From Nitrospiraceae bacterium UBA6905 (GTDB lineage Bacteria > Nitrospirota > Thermodesulfovibrionia > Thermodesulfovibrionales > UBA6898): 22,010 nucleotides of DNA. This document shows, in pieces, positions 7,919 through 15,780 of this stretch. Each line of letters opens with the position of its first letter. Position 1 is the first letter of the stretch. The stretch is from assembly GCA_002451165.1 (NCBI GenBank), contig DKBH01000057.1, positions 1,097 to 23,106 of the forward strand, given 5' to 3'. The translations under genes and the position numbers were made by a program. The notes beneath the pieces are model-generated. The model ran no database searches and was not told the origin of the DNA. It saw only the letters and a list, made by a program, of their open reading frames with translations.

Positions 7919-9055
7919 TCAAGTACACACCGTTTCAATAGCCTTCTCATACTGCCTTACGATGTCCTCTACTGCAAAGTCCTGTGCCCGCTTCCTGCCG
8001 GCCAGGGCGAACTTCTTTCTGAGGCATTCGTCCTGCAAGAGTCTTTTTATTGCCTCTGCAAGAGCATGGTAATCACCGGGAGGCACGAGAAGTCCGTTCT
8101 CTCCGCTGGTTATAATCTCATCGGGGCCGGTAGGGCATTGCGTCGCCACGGAAGGAATGCCCAATGCAATCGCCTCGAGGAGTACGTTGGGAAAGCCCTC
8201 GTAAAAGGACGATAGTACAAAGATCGTCGCCCTTGCAAGATACTTATAGGGATTCTGCTGAAAGCCTAAAAAAAGAACCTTGTCACTCATGCCCAGATCA
8301 AAGTACAGCTTCTTCAGATTTCCTTCCTCAGGCCCTTTCCCGAGAATGACAAGACGGCATGCTGCGCCATCGTCATGCAGCGTCTTGACAGCCTTTATAA
8401 GTTGATCAAACCCTTTCTGGCGAGTAACCCTCCCGATGCTCATAATAATAGGAAGAGGCTGATCAAACCATGGATGGTCGACCTCTTCCTCAGACAAGGA
8501 GCGTATCGTAGAAATGTCCACCGGATTATAGATTGTCGCTATTTTGTCCACCTTAACATGAAACGTATCTTTCAGTTGCTGACCCATTGCCGTTGAGTTC
8601 ACGATGATAGTGTCGGCCCTCGGATAGAAGAATCGAATGATCAATCTTCTGAGAAGTTCCGCCATCCTCCCTTCGAAAGAAACAGCGAATCCATACCGTT
8701 CGCTCACAATGACTTTCGATGAAATCCGGTTTATCATCTCCGCGATGAGCGTGATGAAGTTTGTATACCACATGAAGCTGACAATAACGTCCGGCCTTTC
8801 CTTCTTGATAAACCGTGAAAATCTCAGGGCGAGTTTTATAAAGACTGTCCCATACATTCGACATGTTTCGTCATGTTCTTTCAATATTGTCAGTTTGATT
8901 TCGACTGGAAGCTCGTGCAACAACTCACCCTTCTTTTCAAAGAGCACGACACAGGGGGTGAACTTCGATCTGTCGAGATTTTTCAATATATGAAGGAAAA
9001 CCCTTTCCGCCCCTCCGCCTCCCAAGGTCGGAATAATGAAGATAACTTTCTTCAC
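7919..9055 (-). CDS. GT4 family glycosyltransferase
   Basis: A GT-B transferase of 378 residues from the GTG at 9053-9055. The N-terminal half starts KKVIFIIPTLGGGGAERVFL, typical of GT4 enzymes with a glycine-rich loop and AER. The C-terminal half has PIIMSIGRVTRQKGFDQLI, LVILGKGPEEGNL, FVLSSFYEGFPNVLLEAIAL with the EX7E pair, and ATQCPTGPDEIITSGENGLLV. The CPTGPDEI segment is common in amylovoran- and PglA-like GT4 proteins that use hexose or HexNAc donors. The GTG start overlaps the stop of the upstream methyltransferase gene as GTGA, so I prefer it to an ATG seven codons earlier. It acts on the glycan in the cytoplasm; donor and linkage are unknown. Confidence 0.9.
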   Translation of the reverse strand: MKKVIFIIPTLGGGGAERVFLHILKNLDRSKFTPCVVLFEKKGELLHELPVEIKLTILKEHDETCRMYGTVFIKLALRFSRFIKKERPDVIVSFMWYTNFITLIAEMINRISSKVIVSERYGFAVSFEGRMAELLRRLIIRFFYPRADTIIVNSTAMGQQLKDTFHVKVDKIATIYNPVDISTIRSLSEEEVDHPWFDQPLPIIMSIGRVTRQKGFDQLIKAVKTLHDDGAACRLVILGKGPEEGNLKKLYFDLGMSDKVLFLGFQQNPYKYLARATIFVLSSFYEGFPNVLLEAIALGIPSVATQCPTGPDEIITSGENGLLVPPGDYHALAEAIKRLLQDECLRKKFALAGRKRAQDFAVEDIVRQYEKAIETVCT

Positions 9056-10005
9056 ATCTTTCTGCCCCGCATGCATACCTGCGACAGACTGCTCTCTTTC
9101 TCAAGCTGGTAAAGCTCTATATCCCCAAAGCCCTCATCCTTATACCACTGAAACACCTCAGGCCAGGTATGTTTCCACTGGTATTTCGGCGCATACCAGT
9201 CGAACGTATCCAGCCATCTCCAACGCCTGTCGGGCCAATTCGCCGTGGGCAGCAAGAATTGCGCGGCGCGCCCAATAAAGGGAATCTTGTGAACGTAATA
9301 GAGGGGCACCGCTATTGACGACAGATAATAAAGAAATGTGATCGGTAATTTTGTTGTTATCCTTCTCCATCGGTCACTGAAGGCATGATAATGTCCGTGG
9401 CCATAGAGAAAGACAGCAAACTCTCCCCCTTTCTTTAATAAAGGAACGACAGCATGAAATGCCTTCCTCGTATCGGGTGTGTGATGAAGAACACCTATGG
9501 AATACATATGATCAAATGTTTCCGGCCTGAACGGCAAATTGAAAATATCGGCTTGTACAATATGTACATTGTCACGTCTACCGATATTCTTGTATGCTGC
9601 ATGAACCGCATAGCTCAAGTCGATACCGACAACTTCACCGCCCCACCTCGATACGACGTCGGCAAACCTACCTGCTCCGACACCGACATCCAGCACGAGT
9701 TTCCCTTGCATATCCTCAGGCTTCCAGCCGGTTTTCCAGAGAAAGGTCCTTTCCGACTCATCGTTGTCGTTCAGAATATCCATCTGCACATCATAGAATT
9801 TGTTCCACTCAAAACTGAATGAATCCACATACGTATCCGTATCAACGAACCGGGGGATGAACTCCAACACTTTGTACGATTTGTTGCAGCTCGTGCAAAC
9901 AAGCAAGCCCTCTTTTATATCACCGTGCTCATATCGTACTTGTTCTACGATGAATGCACCTGAACATGATGGACATACAAGCATTTCAATCAGTTTCTCC
10001 TTCAC
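9052..10005 (-). CDS. SAM-dependent methyltransferase with N-terminal zinc ribbon
   Basis: A 317-residue protein built like the methyltransferase at 4525-5388: a zinc ribbon with C11-X2-C14 and C37-X2-C40, then a class I domain with motif I LVLDVGVGAGRF (103-114), VVGIDLS, VQADIFNLPFRPETFD, SIGVLHHTPDTRKAF (motif IV) and VPLLKKGGEFAVFLYG. After residue 200 comes an extended aromatic and basic region (RWRRI, a hydrophobic LPITFLYYLSSIAVPLYYV, RRWRWLDTFDWYAPKYQWKH) seen in methyltransferases of glycan loci. The substrate is probably a sugar in the growing glycan. The start is GTG at 10003-10005, five bases after a near-perfect GGAGGTG. An ATG just upstream is out of frame. Confidence 0.87.
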   Translation of the reverse strand: MKEKLIEMLVCPSCSGAFIVEQVRYEHGDIKEGLLVCTSCNKSYKVLEFIPRFVDTDTYVDSFSFEWNKFYDVQMDILNDNDESERTFLWKTGWKPEDMQGKLVLDVGVGAGRFADVVSRWGGEVVGIDLSYAVHAAYKNIGRRDNVHIVQADIFNLPFRPETFDHMYSIGVLHHTPDTRKAFHAVVPLLKKGGEFAVFLYGHGHYHAFSDRWRRITTKLPITFLYYLSSIAVPLYYVHKIPFIGRAAQFLLPTANWPDRRWRWLDTFDWYAPKYQWKHTWPEVFQWYKDEGFGDIELYQLEKESSLSQVCMRGRKM

Positions 10006-10115
10006 GTCATCACCTCCAGATGTGCCATAGCACGAGTGAGAATGTTAATCGATACTCATGTTGCATCATGAACGGTGCAGAACCAGTTGCCGGCATATCT
10101 GCGTGCCTCATCCGA

Positions 10116-10787
10116 TCATCCTTTCGATGTGCCTACGCATCCTATACTCATGGTGTAGGAACAATAGTTCTGTAACACCCTATATGCACCGAAGGGGACA
10201 ACATATTTCATGCACGAGTGGAAGGTGGACGGGATATCTCCATATCCGAACAAGGAGACGTTGCGGAGCCCCGCATCTCTGAAGATTCTTTTCAGTCCTC
10301 TTGCCGTATATATCCGTTCATCGGTAATCTCGGCAACATAGGCGGTATATTTGGATGGCACAACGGCAATAACACAGCGTGCGCAGTTTTTCTGTTCTTC
10401 CAGCAGCTTCACGGTCACGTCCCGCTCAAAATGTTCTATAACTCCCACGGAGAAACATGCGTCGTAGCCGTTATAATATTTTTCCATGTCCAGGGCATCC
10501 GCCGGTTCAATCGTCAGATGAGACGAAAGCATCTCCGCACTTCGTATCGCCATCTGTATGACCGATTCACTCTTGTCCACCGCGGTCACCTCATATCCGC
10601 ATTCCTGCAGATAGATTGAGGACAGGCCGAGCCCGCACCCTATTTCAAGAATTCTGCCAGGCAGCGGAACATGCTTCCTGATCTGATAGTAAAGCTGCAT
10701 ATTGTATGTCCAGTGGTCAACCGCATAGTCGAGCAATTTCTTACCTCTCAGTGATGCCTCAAAATAGTCAACCCAGCGTTCGCTCAT
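10116..10787 (-). CDS. SAM-dependent methyltransferase
   Basis: A 223-residue class I methyltransferase without a zinc ribbon. Motif I is GRILEIGCGLGLSSIYL (about 44-60), followed by VTAVDKSESVI, EPADALDMEKYY, CFSVGVIEHF (motif IV) and CARCVIAVVPSKYTAYV. A short helical N-terminus (MSERWVDYFEASLRGKKLLD) and a C-terminal segment with GLKRIFRDAGLRNVSLFGYGD complete the Methyltransf_11-like fold. It lies between sulfotransferase and methyltransferase genes on one strand, so it probably modifies the same glycan or a precursor. The 110 bases after it, before the next gene, show no gene. Confidence 0.82.
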   Translation of the reverse strand: MSERWVDYFEASLRGKKLLDYAVDHWTYNMQLYYQIRKHVPLPGRILEIGCGLGLSSIYLQECGYEVTAVDKSESVIQMAIRSAEMLSSHLTIEPADALDMEKYYNGYDACFSVGVIEHFERDVTVKLLEEQKNCARCVIAVVPSKYTAYVAEITDERIYTARGLKRIFRDAGLRNVSLFGYGDIPSTFHSCMKYVVPFGAYRVLQNYCSYTMSIGCVGTSKG

Positions 10788-10837
10788 ACCTCTATCGCCC
10801 TTCTTCAGTCACCATCTCTCAGCGCGAACCTCTCCCG

Positions 10838-11758
10838 TCATGAATTGGTCCAAAAAGATACATCGCGGCCGAGCAACAAGCTCAACCGTTCGACATCATC
10901 CCGAAATTCTCTTTTCAGCGCCTGCCTCAGCTCCATATCCATGGAACGCCGCGTCTCATAGCGCGTATTGAACGTACGAATTTTCTCCATGGCGATCGAC
11001 TGTATCTTCAAGGGAATCTTCAAGTATCGGCCAAGTCTCAACAACGTTCTTGGAGGATTCATCATGCTTTCCTGCAGGTGTCGACTTCGTAGTACTTTAT
11101 TGGGATTCACAACCTTCATATCGATCTCGAAGTTGTCGTCAACATTCAGAAATCGCAATGCCTTCTTATATTCACCTGCAGCATTTTCGCTGAAATCGTC
11201 ATAGACGATGACCAGGATATTTTCTTTTCCAAAAGCCTCAATATATCGTTGTACCTGATGGGAATACTTCGCAACATCCCTATAGAAGAGACTTTTGACC
11301 AGATAGGTATGGGCAGGAACCAGCGCGCCCCGTTTTCGCTTTTCTTCCGCATCAAGAGCTGCACCGAAATCCGCTATATCTTCATTGCCTTCATATACAT
11401 ATTGGCTGTGCAGTGAATAGATCATGTCTACCGGGTTGCGGAGCATGATGATGATCCGTGCGGCCGGACTAAAAAGCTTTATTTCTCTCGCAGCCGTTTC
11501 CGAGTACAAGTACCAAACTGACGTCTCTCCGATCGCCCTATGATGCTGCGCTTTTTCAAATAACCGTATGTAGTCTTCTCTCCCTTTTTTCTCCCAGCCA
11601 GTAATGTTGAAATTCAAATCACTTCCAAAATAATGCAGTTCTTTAACATCAGGAATGAATATCTCCGGATGCTGCTTCAAATATGCATTTAGAGCCGTCG
11701 TCCCGCATTTTGGTGCGCCAACGATAAAGAAATTCGGTTTCCTTCCATCATGGCTCAT
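10838..11758 (-). CDS. PAPS-dependent sulfotransferase
   Basis: A 306-residue sulfotransferase. The 5'-phosphosulfate loop is VGAPKCGTTALNAYL, with P16-A22 holding the PAPS phosphate. The 3'-phosphate site is AARIIIMLRNPVDMIYSLHS, with R107 and S115. DVKELHYFGSD after the loop and AFGKENILVIVYDDF later are typical of Sulfotransfer_1 and heparan-type enzymes. It would transfer sulfate from PAPS to a hydroxyl or amine, here most likely on a sugar. There is no signal peptide or membrane segment, so it should act in the cytoplasm before flipping. PAPS synthesis genes are not in the window. ATG start with GGAAAGG upstream. Confidence 0.92.
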   Translation of the reverse strand: MSHDGRKPNFFIVGAPKCGTTALNAYLKQHPEIFIPDVKELHYFGSDLNFNITGWEKKGREDYIRLFEKAQHHRAIGETSVWYLYSETAAREIKLFSPAARIIIMLRNPVDMIYSLHSQYVYEGNEDIADFGAALDAEEKRKRGALVPAHTYLVKSLFYRDVAKYSHQVQRYIEAFGKENILVIVYDDFSENAAGEYKKALRFLNVDDNFEIDMKVVNPNKVLRSRHLQESMMNPPRTLLRLGRYLKIPLKIQSIAMEKIRTFNTRYETRRSMDMELRQALKREFRDDVERLSLLLGRDVSFWTNS

Positions 11759-11819
11759 AAGCTGGCCTTTCCTAATGCAGTTGCATGATAATCAACTAAG
11801 GTATCGGAGCAAGGCATAT

Positions 11820-12614
11820 TCATTTTTTTAAAGCCAAGACTCGAAAATAAAATTCACTCAACAGGCGATGCAGCGGCGGGAATAGGGTCCCAATCGAAGC
11901 AACGAATTGGGCCTTTAATGATGTGCCCGTCTTAACGAATATATCTTCTCGAAATGACGCCTCAAAGTATTTCCGGGCGAAATGTAATATCTGTTCTCTG
12001 CTTAAGTAATTGGTATGCGCTACAAGATAATCATAATTCAAGGCTGCCACTTCCTTTGCATTCTTGCCTCTCTGATACGCATTTCTTATGCCCATATACG
12101 CCCAAAGAAGAAGCCACGTTTTATTTCGTAAGACCGTTGCCAAGGGAACACACACATGGGGCTCAATAAGAACACACTTGCTCGGAAAGATATGAAGACT
12201 CAGACCTCCCGGTTTCAGTATTCGACGTATTTCCCGCAGCGTCGCATCGTAGTCATTTACATGTTCAAGAACCTGCATACTGAAAATATAATCAAATGTG
12301 GCATCTTCAAAGGGCAAGCGATAGTGTGGCACCTCAATGGCACGAAGAACTCCTACATCAAGGCGATGTTGCACATCATGCGTAAAATCTGACGAACCCT
12401 TATGATCAATATAATCGCAGCCGTAGGCGTCATAGCCGTCGTGCCGAAATGCGCCGACAAGACTCCCCGCACCGCAGCCTAAATCAAGGATTGTCGGGGT
12501 ATGTCGCACGGGGGATAGTATCGCCGCCATCTGCAGCAACCGCCGACTGATATGACAGTGTTCTTCCCTTTCCCTCTCCACGTGGCAGAGGTTTTCTAAT
12601 TCTTTACCAGCCAA
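11820..12614 (-). CDS. SAM-dependent methyltransferase
   Basis: A 264-residue class I methyltransferase: motif I TILDLGCGAGSLVGAF (about 40-55), an acidic loop AYGCDYIDH, IEVPHYRLPFEDATFDYIFS, MQVLEHVNDYDATLREI as motif IV with the EH typical of small-molecule and sugar methyltransferases, and RRILKPGGLSLHIFPSKC. The C-terminal part has basic and aromatic patches. The start is TTG at 12612-12614, inside the last codons of the flippase gene, with GGAAAG about six bases upstream, so the two are coupled. Substrate unknown. Confidence 0.85.
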   Translation of the reverse strand: MAGKELENLCHVEREREEHCHISRRLLQMAAILSPVRHTPTILDLGCGAGSLVGAFRHDGYDAYGCDYIDHKGSSDFTHDVQHRLDVGVLRAIEVPHYRLPFEDATFDYIFSMQVLEHVNDYDATLREIRRILKPGGLSLHIFPSKCVLIEPHVCVPLATVLRNKTWLLLWAYMGIRNAYQRGKNAKEVAALNYDYLVAHTNYLSREQILHFARKYFEASFREDIFVKTGTSLKAQFVASIGTLFPPLHRLLSEFYFRVLALKK

Positions 12615-13972
12615 TCGATCTTTCCTAAGGCTGTCGTATGATATCCCAGCTTCTTATACACCCATACGACATAGAGCGCGTTCCACGTTATCATACTTAC
12701 CCCTGTTGCGACTGCGGCTCCCTCGATCCCCCAGAGAGGGATCAGGACGACGTTTAATGCGATATTGAGCACGGCGCTGACAGCAACACCGATTGCTGCC
12801 TGCTTTTGGTGACCCGTCATGATGAGCAGCAGGCCAACAGACCCCATGGCGCAGTTGAAGAGCTGGGCCATGCTCAGAATCGACAGTGCCCAGTCTCCCG
12901 GAATAAAGTCCCCACCAAAGATCGTGAGAAAGTCTTTGCCGAAGATGACAAGCCCTAGCGCAACGGGCAGAGAAAAGAGCAGGACGGCACGGGCGGAAAG
13001 GGTCAGGATATTCTGAAGACGCTCTTTGTCGCCCTGGGCGTGGAGAGCAGCTATGGTTGGTGCGAGGACCATATTCACCGACACCAACACAAAGGTAATA
13101 AATTCGGCGCCACGATTGGCTACGTTATAAATGCCTGCCGGAACCGCACCCTTCATCGCGCCCAGCATGATAATGTCTGTGCGTGAATTAATGATATACA
13201 TGCTATCGATGCAGAGGAGCGGAAGCGCCGTCTTCAGCCAGGCGCCTGTCTCAAAGACCGGTTCAGCAGCAGTCGCTTCACCCGGAAGCGATCTGCGCAC
13301 CATGCATGTCAGCACAACAAGAGTGCACGCCGCAGTCATCACGAAAAGCAATACTGCGTGCTCTGCGGAGATACTCCTTCCTGGCAGGAAATACGCCCCC
13401 ATTAGAAGCATGAGGAACAGGATGGGCTGAAAGATCATCTCCGGTACCTGCCCTTTTACGACTTCATGCATCCCCTGGAGTGCCGACTGCTTTAACCGGA
13501 TGAAGGAGTAGAGAGGCAGCACAAGAAAGGCAATGACCAGGGCATTTCGCATTGCTGTGGTTTCGATGGTCATCAGACTCCAGGTAATGACTACGGCAGC
13601 GACTGCAAGGACCGTTGATAATAACAGCACCGCCTGGTCTGTACGTTTGATCATGCCGTGCATGTGACCCCATTGCTGCTCTGCCTGATAGACTGCCAGA
13701 TAACGGACAATAAGTTTATCAAACCCCATTACGGCAAATACGCTAAGCAATAATGCCCAGGAAAGGGCGTAGCTGTAAATGCCATAGCCCTCTGCTCTTA
13801 GCAGACGGGCAAGAAAAATGCTGGTAATGAACCCGAGACCCGTCGAAGCAATGCGCAGGGAAAATGACGCGACCGATCCCTGGACCAGGAAGGTCTTCAA
13901 CCCGTCATCCTGCACTGTTTCCCTTGTGCTCCCCGGAATAAGTGCTGCCAGTTCTGCCCAGATTTCCTTCAA
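12596..13972 (-). CDS. Wzx-type polysaccharide flippase (MVF/MATE superfamily)
   Basis: A 458-residue polytopic membrane protein with about 12 hydrophobic segments, starting with FLVQGSVASFSLRIASTGLG and IFLARLLRAEGYGIYSYAL, the usual opening of Wzx and RfbX proteins, and later ADIYNVANRG-like and FGGDFIPGDWALSIL segments typical of this family. It should move the lipid-linked oligosaccharide from the inner to the outer face of the inner membrane. Length is normal for Wzx. The start is TTG (13970-13972) with an AGGAGAGAGGTG ribosome-binding site five bases upstream; no better start exists before an upstream in-frame stop. It is the first enzyme or transport gene of the locus after the regulator. 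Confidence 0.9.
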   Translation of the reverse strand: MKEIWAELAALIPGSTRETVQDDGLKTFLVQGSVASFSLRIASTGLGFITSIFLARLLRAEGYGIYSYALSWALLLSVFAVMGFDKLIVRYLAVYQAEQQWGHMHGMIKRTDQAVLLLSTVLAVAAVVITWSLMTIETTAMRNALVIAFLVLPLYSFIRLKQSALQGMHEVVKGQVPEMIFQPILFLMLLMGAYFLPGRSISAEHAVLLFVMTAACTLVVLTCMVRRSLPGEATAAEPVFETGAWLKTALPLLCIDSMYIINSRTDIIMLGAMKGAVPAGIYNVANRGAEFITFVLVSVNMVLAPTIAALHAQGDKERLQNILTLSARAVLLFSLPVALGLVIFGKDFLTIFGGDFIPGDWALSILSMAQLFNCAMGSVGLLLIMTGHQKQAAIGVAVSAVLNIALNVVLIPLWGIEGAAVATGVSMITWNALYVVWVYKKLGYHTTALGKIDWLVKN

Positions 13973-14296
13973 GGGTACACCTCTCTCCTGCTTATGGATC
14001 TTACCTTCATATGTTTCAACGATCTTGCACCACGATGACCACTTCAGCTCTTGACGGTTCCACTAACAAGACTTGCACTGCATCATTAAGATTTCAAACA
14101 CCACTTCTCGTCCTCATACCTTTCGGTCAATATTATTGCCGTCAGCTTTAATCTGAATGCTCATGTCGGTTCCCTTTTTCACAAAAGCTACCGCCGACCA
14201 GGCACCTTCATGCCCACCCTGAGCAATCCTGTTGACAATAACCGTCACACATCCTTGTCATACTGCCGATCCCGCGCGTTGCTGCAAAACGTCTAC
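13973..14296 (-). other. 324-base gap between regulator and flippase; possible 44-codon gene or relic
   Basis: No family is recognisable. On the minus strand a 44-codon ORF runs from GTG at 14246-14248 to a TGA at 14114-14116. It begins MTVIVNRIAQGGHEGAWSAV and ends KADGNNIDRKV, with AAGGA just upstream. Its composition is protein-like, but no motif helps. It could be a small protein or the leftover of a lost gene. The rest of the gap holds only the flippase ribosome-binding site. I see no clear terminator. Confidence 0.35.
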
Positions 14297-14923
14297 TTAC
14301 TGTTGAACATCATAGATCGCCAGGATCTTCTCTTCTGCCACATGATTTTCGAGAAGTCTCTGGTAGACCTCTTTTCTTCTCAAAAACGTGCTCAAGACAA
14401 CGCCATCGTATTCCTGCTGTTGGATAGCATGGAAAGGCATAACAACGGTCTTGAAAAACGTTGTCCCCTGCTTCGTATCATCAAAAGCTCCGCCCAGCTC
14501 TATGTCGACTTCCTGGAGTGAAAGGTACGCAATTTCAGCCACCTCATCAACGCCGGCGAAGACGATTTTTTTTGCACCAGCTGCGGACAAATCATGAAAG
14601 AGCTTTCGAAAATCCCTGCGGGCTTCCTTGAAAATAGTCGTATAATCCTGAAGGAGCTGATAGGTGAGACGCGTCTTCTCTGAAAACCCCTTCGGCGTGA
14701 GGTAATAGGCGTACCGCTTGGCGGGAATAGTCGCTATCGTGATATACCCTTTTGATACAAGATTTTTTATGTAAGAATTGACAAGGCCGAGGGCTATGTT
14801 AAGTTTTTTGCTGATGTCTCTTTGTGAAAGTGGTTCCCCTTTTGCTATCTCGTCAAGAAGGAGGAGGGATTTATAACTATCCTGATTTTCAGTCTTTTCT
14901 CCGTTCATTTTATGAACGTTCAT
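14297..14923 (-). CDS. Winged-helix regulator with Rossmann-like C-terminal domain, head of the glycan locus
   Basis: About 208 residues from the ATG at 14921-14923, or 203 from the ATG at 14906-14908. A winged helix occupies about residues 18-85: SLLLLDEIAKGEPLSQRDIS, KKLNIALGLVNSYIKNLV as recognition helix, then the wing ITIATIPAKRYAYYLTPKG. The second half, KKIVFAGVDEVAEIAYLSLQ...LGGAFDDTKQG...YDGVVLSTF, looks like a nucleotide- or sugar-nucleotide-binding Rossmann fold similar to PglD-type domains. Proteins of this build are known at the start of exopolysaccharide loci in related bacteria. A longer reading from 15037 would run through the promoter and the divergent gene and is unlikely. 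No ribosome-binding site precedes either ATG. Two palindromes at 14903-14932 suggest autoregulation. Confidence 0.82.
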   Translation of the reverse strand: MNVHKMNGEKTENQDSYKSLLLLDEIAKGEPLSQRDISKKLNIALGLVNSYIKNLVSKGYITIATIPAKRYAYYLTPKGFSEKTRLTYQLLQDYTTIFKEARRDFRKLFHDLSAAGAKKIVFAGVDEVAEIAYLSLQEVDIELGGAFDDTKQGTTFFKTVVMPFHAIQQQEYDGVVLSTFLRRKEVYQRLLENHVAEEKILAIYDVQQ

Positions 14924-14932
14924 GTTTTGAAC
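14903..14932. promoter_or_regulatory. Tandem 15-bp palindromic operator
   Basis: Two abutting palindromes, GTTCATTTTATGAAC (14903-14917) and GTTCATGTTTTGAAC (14918-14932), share 13 of 15 bases and the pattern GTTCA-N5-TGAAC. The second overlaps the end of the -10 box and the predicted transcription start of the regulator; the first covers its first codons. This is the geometry of a repressor site, most simply for the winged-helix protein encoded here. The central junction also makes the 12-bp palindrome ATGAACGTTCAT. Confidence 0.7.
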
Positions 14933-14958
14933 ATACCACCGCAATTGCAAGAAGTCAA
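14930..14958 (-). promoter_or_regulatory. Promoter of the winged-helix regulator and glycan locus
   Basis: On the minus strand TTGACT (14953-14958), 17 bases, then TATGTT (14930-14935). A start about seven bases on would fall near 14923, the A of the first ATG, giving a leaderless mRNA, or a 15-base leader if the second ATG is used. The operator overlaps this promoter. Confidence 0.6.
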
Positions 14959-14977
14959 GATAAAATATTGCGCATCC

Positions 14978-15012
14978 TTGACTTGACAATTCGCAACAAA
15001 CAATAGTACGTA
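14978..15012 (+). promoter_or_regulatory. Candidate divergent promoter for the reductase-bioD pair
   Basis: TTGACTTGACA at 14978-14988 offers two overlapping -35 boxes. The -10 is poor (CAATAG at 15001-15006 with 17-base spacing). AAGTCAAG (14952-14959) and CTTGACTT (14977-14984) form an inverted repeat that carries both divergent -35 boxes. No ribosome-binding site precedes the ATG at 15013. Confidence 0.35.
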
Positions 15013-15735
15013 ATGACCCAGGCAAAGAAAGTTGCACTTATAACCGGCGCAGCACGGGGTTTAGGCAGGCATTTAGCCGAACGATTTGTTGCTGACGGAT
15101 ATGCCGTTGTCATCAATTACCTTCATGACAGTCAAACTGCAAAATATATGATAGAAAATAGGGCATCTGATGCCCTGACAGTAAAAGCTGATGTCGGAGA
15201 TGCAGATCAGGTAAGGGACATGGTTCGACAAACAATCGATTATTTCGGCAGGCTCGACGTCGTCATCAACAACGCCGGCATTACAAAGGACAATCTCCTG
15301 ATCAAACAGACGGAAGAGGAGTGGGATACGATAATTCGAACGAACCTCACCGGCTGCTTCCATATTATGAGAGCGGCAGTTCCCCTTATGACCGAAACAG
15401 GAGGAGGTCATATCATCAACATATCTTCCTATGCGGGAATGAAAGGCAAGTCCGGCCAGGCTGCATACAGCGCCTCCAAGGCAGCGCTGATCGGCCTGAC
15501 ACGGACCGCGGCCAGCGAACTTGCAGGACAGAACATTCGTGTGAATGCCATCATACCGGGATACATGGCGACTCACATGGGTTCACAGTCATCCAAGGCC
15601 ATGGTTCAGGCAGCGGAAGACAGCCTTTTCAAGAGGCTATCAGACCCTGCGCGCATCGCTCAGAGCATCGTGGAGTTCGCTGCATTGGACTACATCACCG
15701 GCCAGGTCATCAGCCTTGACAGCAGATTGCTTTAG
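15013..15735 (+). CDS. SDR family oxidoreductase, FabG-like
   Basis: A 240-residue classical short-chain dehydrogenase: the cofactor motif TGAARGLG at 11-18, NNAG at 86-89, Asn111, Ser139, and the catalytic YSASK with Tyr152 and Lys156. Overall it resembles 3-oxoacyl-ACP reductase. The C-terminus ends ITGQVISLDSRLL instead of the usual ITGQ.L.VDGG, so it is a paralogue rather than a standard housekeeping FabG. It lies 45 bases before bioD on the same strand, so a part in building or modifying the pimeloyl moiety of biotin is possible; that is inference from context. The ATG lacks a clear ribosome-binding site. Confidence 0.85.
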   Translation: MTQAKKVALITGAARGLGRHLAERFVADGYAVVINYLHDSQTAKYMIENRASDALTVKADVGDADQVRDMVRQTIDYFGRLDVVINNAGITKDNLLIKQTEEEWDTIIRTNLTGCFHIMRAAVPLMTETGGGHIINISSYAGMKGKSGQAAYSASKAALIGLTRTAASELAGQNIRVNAIIPGYMATHMGSQSSKAMVQAAEDSLFKRLSDPARIAQSIVEFAALDYITGQVISLDSRLL

Positions 15736-15780
15736 TGTAATACTGCAACTGATATTTTCATTATTTTCCTGGGAGAATAC

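Noticed and set aside
14924..15037. N-terminal extension of the winged-helix regulator to 15037
   Set aside because: It would pass through the promoter, the divergent -35 boxes and the start of the reductase gene; the added residues look non-coding.
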